A stretch of 18,229 nucleotides of DNA. Origin: JBBRVW01 sp038246545. GTDB lineage: Bacteria > Actinomycetota > Actinomycetes > JACCUZ01. The notes beneath the pieces are model-generated. The model worked only from the letters and a program-made list of their open reading frames with translations, was not told the DNA's origin and ran no database searches. Location: contig JBBRVW010000058.1 of NCBI GenBank assembly GCA_038246545.1, positions 1 to 18,229 of the forward strand, written 5' to 3'. Of this stretch, positions 13,680 to 18,229 are shown in pieces. The stretch's first letter is position 1, and each line of letters opens with the position of its first letter. Made by a program: the position numbers and the translations under genes.

Positions 13680-14237
13680 TCAGGGGCCGCTGCGCACCAG
13701 AGCCAGGGCCGCGAACGGCACGGTCCGGACGCCGGTGACCTCCCCCCGCCGGCGGACCTCCCCGGTGCCGTGCTCGGTGATCTCCACGAAGTCCGCACCG
13801 ACCCGGTCCACGGTGCCACTCACGACGCTCCCGTCGACCAGCCAGGCCTGGACGGCGACCCGGTCCCGCGCGATGGCGCGCAGGGCGTGGCCGAGGCCGA
13901 GGCGCGCGAAGACCTGACCCCCTGATCCGGGAGTCACGGTCCAGGCGCGCAGACCGGCCAGGGACGTCACCGCAGCCAGGGGGACGAGCACCTCCCGGCC
14001 GCCGGCCTCCGCCACCAGCAGCCAGTGCGCGCCGACGTCCGCCAGCAATCCGTCCACCGGCCCCGCCCCCAGCACCCGGACGACGACCGGGTGTCCCACG
14101 GCGGCCCGGGCCCGGTCGACCAGCGACAGCAGCGCCGCCTCGCGGCGGGTCCGGTCGGCCACCTCGGCGTCCAGTTCGACCGCCTCGGCGGCGGCCAGCT
14201 GCGCCTCGAGGTCCCGGAACAGGTCGTCCCAGCGCAC
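13680..14237 (-). CDS. Conserved actinobacterial hypothetical protein
   Basis: A 185-residue protein that I cannot assign to a named family. It has an acidic helical N-terminus (DDLFRDLEAQLAAAEAVELDAEVADRTRRE, about 4-33), a central alpha/beta region ending in GGREVLVPLAAVTSL, and a C-terminal part AVQAWLVDGSVVSGTVDRVGADFVEITEHG. The last looks like a small five-strand barrel of Sm/SH3 type. There is no signal peptide or membrane helix, so it is probably cytoplasmic. The GTG start has GGAGGG with 6-nt spacing. It is transcribed away from the LysM gene and towards the HTH gene. A fold with an Sm-like C-terminal barrel could suit nucleic acid or protein binding; that is inference only. Confidence 0.75.
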   Translation of the reverse strand: MRWDDLFRDLEAQLAAAEAVELDAEVADRTRREAALLSLVDRARAAVGHPVVVRVLGAGPVDGLLADVGAHWLLVAEAGGREVLVPLAAVTSLAGLRAWTVTPGSGGQVFARLGLGHALRAIARDRVAVQAWLVDGSVVSGTVDRVGADFVEITEHGTGEVRRRGEVTGVRTVPFAALALVRSGP

Positions 14238-14350
14238 CCGGCACCCTCCGTTCCCGCCCGACCAGCTCCCCGGCGGCGTGCCGGGCGCTCGTTCCTACCC
14301 CACCACGCCGGCTGGGGCCAGTCGGTCCAGGCTCGCCTAGGCAAACTGGC

Positions 14351-14379
14351 TTGACTCGGCTTCATCACACGTGTACAAA
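14351..14379 (+). promoter_or_regulatory. Probable sigma-70-type promoter of the LysM gene
   Basis: TTGACT (14351-14356) and TACAAA (14374-14379) are separated by exactly 17 bases, in a stretch clearly richer in A/T than the rest of the window (about 14340-14405). Transcription would start near 14386, giving a leader of about 34 nt that includes AGGGAGC before the GTG at 14420. A palindrome ACACGTGT (14367-14374) overlaps the -10 and could be an operator. Confidence 0.55.
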
Positions 14380-14419
14380 AGGAAACGCAAGCAAATGAGG
14401 TTTTTCGCAGGGAGCGAGC

Positions 14420-15205
14420 GTGGACGAAAGAACCGTGCGAGCGCGTGGCCTGGCCGCCGCGGCCGTCCTGGCCCTCGGCCACGTCGGGGCCACGGTGGCG
14501 CTCCTGTGGGGCACCGGCGGCGCGGTCGGCGCGGTGCGGGCACCTGGTCCGGCCGGGGCGGACGCCCTCGTCACGCTCGCCGCCGCCGCCGGCGCCTGGG
14601 CGGTGCTCACCTGGCTCGCCGCGAGCACGCTCGTGGCCCTGCTGACCGCCGCGGTGAGCGGGCTGGACTCCCGGGCGCACGACCAGGCCCTGGCGCTGGC
14701 GCCCGCCGCGGCCCGACGGCTGGTCGGCGCGGTCCTGGGGCTCACGGTCGCCGCCGCCCCGTTCGGCGGCGGCCTGGCGCCCGCGGCGTCCGCGCAGGTC
14801 GGGGTCGTCGCCGCAGCCGCGGAGCTGCCGTCCGCCGACCGGCCGCCGGCACCGCCGGTGGCGCACGCGACCGTGGGGACCGGCCGGCTGGACCGCCCCG
14901 CGCCGACCGCACCGCGCGGCTGGACCCCGGACCGTCCCGCCGCCGTCCGGCACGTCGCACCGGGCCGCGAGACCGCCGTGCGGCTGGTCGCCACGACGCC
15001 CCACGCCGAGCACGCCGTCGTCGACGAGGTCGTGGTCCGTCGCGGTGACTCGCTGTGGGAGATCGCTGCGCGCCACCTCGGGGCGGACGCCGGCCCGGCC
15101 GAGGTCGCCGCCGAGTGGCCCCGCTGGTACGCCGCCAACCGCGCCGTCATCGGCGGCGACCCGGACCTGCTGCGCCCCGGCCAGCGACTGGCCCCACCCG
15201 CCTGA
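14420..15205 (+). CDS. LysM-domain membrane protein
   Basis: A 261-residue protein with about three hydrophobic helices (residues 10-31, 47-79 and 100-124), a Pro/Ala-rich linker (about 135-200) and a C-terminal LysM domain (204-258). In the LysM domain, VVVRRGDSLWEIAARHLG opens the repeat and LLRPGQRLAPP closes it. LysM binds N-acetylglucosamine-containing glycans, so the domain may contact peptidoglycan outside the membrane. The insertion ADAGPAEVAAEWPRWYAANR between the LysM helices is longer than in the minimal motif, as in many actinobacterial proteins of this type. The GTG start has AGGGAGC upstream. The Rv3235-family gene follows 58 bases later on the same strand, probably in the same operon. 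Confidence 0.87.
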   Translation: MDERTVRARGLAAAAVLALGHVGATVALLWGTGGAVGAVRAPGPAGADALVTLAAAAGAWAVLTWLAASTLVALLTAAVSGLDSRAHDQALALAPAAARRLVGAVLGLTVAAAPFGGGLAPAASAQVGVVAAAAELPSADRPPAPPVAHATVGTGRLDRPAPTAPRGWTPDRPAAVRHVAPGRETAVRLVATTPHAEHAVVDEVVVRRGDSLWEIAARHLGADAGPAEVAAEWPRWYAANRAVIGGDPDLLRPGQRLAPPA

Positions 15206-15263
15206 CCCTGCCCCGCCGGCGGCACCGACCCGACCCCCACCTACCGCACCTGAGGAGCCCGAC

Positions 15264-15836
15264 ATGAGCGTCACGACCCTCCGCCGCCTCCCCGTCCCGG
15301 CCAGCGAGCCGCCGTACGACGACGAGCGCACCGGTCACGGCGGCGCGGGCACCCCCGCCGTCCAGGGCACCCTGGCGCTGGCCTTCCTCCTACCGAGCGG
15401 GCTGCCCAGCACGCCGGTGGCGCCGCCGGGGCTCCGGCTCGTGATGTCCCGCCCCGAGGCCGAGGAGACGGCGGACCTCGTGGACTTCGGCCCGCAGCCC
15501 ACGGCCACCAGCGACCTGCCGGAGGCCCGGGGCTGGGCCGGTCGGTTCGCGCAGGCCATGGTCGAGGTGCTCGCAGGTGACCGCCCGCTGGCCCAGCTGG
15601 TCCGCTTCACGACCACCGGCGTCTACGACGAGGTGGCCGGCCTGATCGCCCGGCCGGACGTGACCCGTGCCGACACGGCCCGCGGGGTGGTCCGCTCCGT
15701 GCACGTCAGCGAGCCGGCCGACGGCATCGCGGAGATCTGCGCGCTGGTCCGGCGCGGCGCCCGCTCGACCGCCCTCGCGCTCCGGGTGGAGGGGCTGGAC
15801 GGCCGCTGGCAGTGCACCGCTCTCGAGCTGGGCTGA
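15264..15836 (+). CDS. Rv3235 family protein (DUF6459)
   Basis: A 190-residue protein matching the Rv3235 family found near secA in many actinobacteria. Its N-terminal half is low in structure and rich in Pro. The conserved part begins at ARGWAGRFAQAMVEVLAGDRPLAQLVRFTT (about 92-121), continues with GVYDEVAGLI and VRSVHVSEPADGIAEICALVRRGAR, and ends in a strand pair with GRWQCTALELG. No signal peptide or enzyme motif is seen, and the function of the family is unknown. The ATG has GAGGAG 6 nt upstream. It follows the LysM gene and converges on secA across 76 bases. This placement matches the mycobacterial gene order, where Rv3235 lies a few genes from secA1. Confidence 0.82.
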   Translation: MSVTTLRRLPVPASEPPYDDERTGHGGAGTPAVQGTLALAFLLPSGLPSTPVAPPGLRLVMSRPEAEETADLVDFGPQPTATSDLPEARGWAGRFAQAMVEVLAGDRPLAQLVRFTTTGVYDEVAGLIARPDVTRADTARGVVRSVHVSEPADGIAEICALVRRGARSTALALRVEGLDGRWQCTALELG

Positions 15837-15846
15837 TCCCGCCGTC

Positions 15847-15900
15847 CATGATCCACACCGGATCTGTGGAGAACAGCACATGGATCCCGCGTGGATCATG
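15847..15900. terminator. 10-bp perfect inverted repeat between convergent genes; possible bidirectional terminator
   Basis: CATGATCCAC (15847-15856) and GTGGATCATG (15891-15900) are perfect inverted copies around a 34-nt loop. A competing inner hairpin TCCAC / GTGGA (15852-15856 with 15866-15870) has a 9-nt loop. The element fills the gap between the Rv3235-family and secA stops, where a two-way terminator is expected, but it has no T-tract. It contains four GATC sites in 48 bases and could instead be a copy of a dispersed intergenic repeat. Confidence 0.45.
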
Positions 15901-15912
15901 AAAAGCTCTGAC

Positions 15913-18229
<2,317 letters not shown>

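Noticed and set aside
13308..15900. Replication origin or DnaA-box cluster suggested by several TCCACA-containing nonamers
   Set aside because: There are only a few imperfect matches, spread over two intergenic gaps, with no dnaA, dnaN or AT-rich unwinding region. secA-side genes are not usual origin neighbours.

Overview
This 18.2 kb window is uniformly GC-rich, with many GTG starts and very short or overlapping gene junctions. The gene families (mycothiol-type TIGR03086 protein, WS/DGAT acyltransferase, DUF6912, Rv3235 family, actinobacterial SecA) point to a high-GC actinobacterium. Geodermatophilaceae or a close relative is my best guess, by inference only. I see no tRNA, rRNA, CRISPR array, insertion sequence or prophage. 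Almost all the DNA is coding; the only gene-free stretch over 300 bases is 295-610.

Layout. (1) 1-294: 3' end of a DinB/TIGR03086-type gene. (2) 611-3610, minus strand: WS/DGAT acyltransferase, then a patatin-like hydrolase, then a DUF6912 protein (ATGA overlap); a lipid-ester module. (3) 3636-7555, plus strand: cupredoxin-like lipoprotein, a His-containing polytopic membrane protein of unknown function, an APC-family permease and a GNAT acetyltransferase. (4) 7584-8116, minus strand: a two-TM PLDc_N protein and a possible 41-residue ORF overlapping its end. (5) 8200-11189: an APH-type kinase and a HAD hydrolase (overlapping, minus strand), divergent across 40 bp from an ACAD10/11-type acyl-CoA dehydrogenase. 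(6) 11227-13193, minus strand: CpaB-like SAF protein and CpaE/TadZ-like ATPase, overlapping by GTGA. (7) 13397-15836: a small excisionase-type HTH protein, a conserved hypothetical protein, a LysM membrane protein and an Rv3235-family protein. (8) 15913-18229, minus strand: secA lacking its 5' end, which lies beyond the window.

The most interesting unit is (5). The three proteins correspond domain by domain to the fused animal protein ACAD10 (HAD-APH-ACAD), and two of them to the LvaA/LvaC pair of bacterial levulinate catabolism. There a hydroxyacyl-CoA is phosphorylated and then converted to an enoyl-CoA. The sequence suggests a split 4-hydroxyacyl-CoA catabolic module with an added HAD protein.

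Other points of note are two divergent gene pairs (25 and 40 bp gaps) in which each gene has a -10-like hexamer exactly 6 nt before its start codon, suggesting leaderless transcription; a cupredoxin/membrane-protein pair of unknown function; an orphan CpaB/CpaE pair; and several inverted repeats in intergenic DNA.
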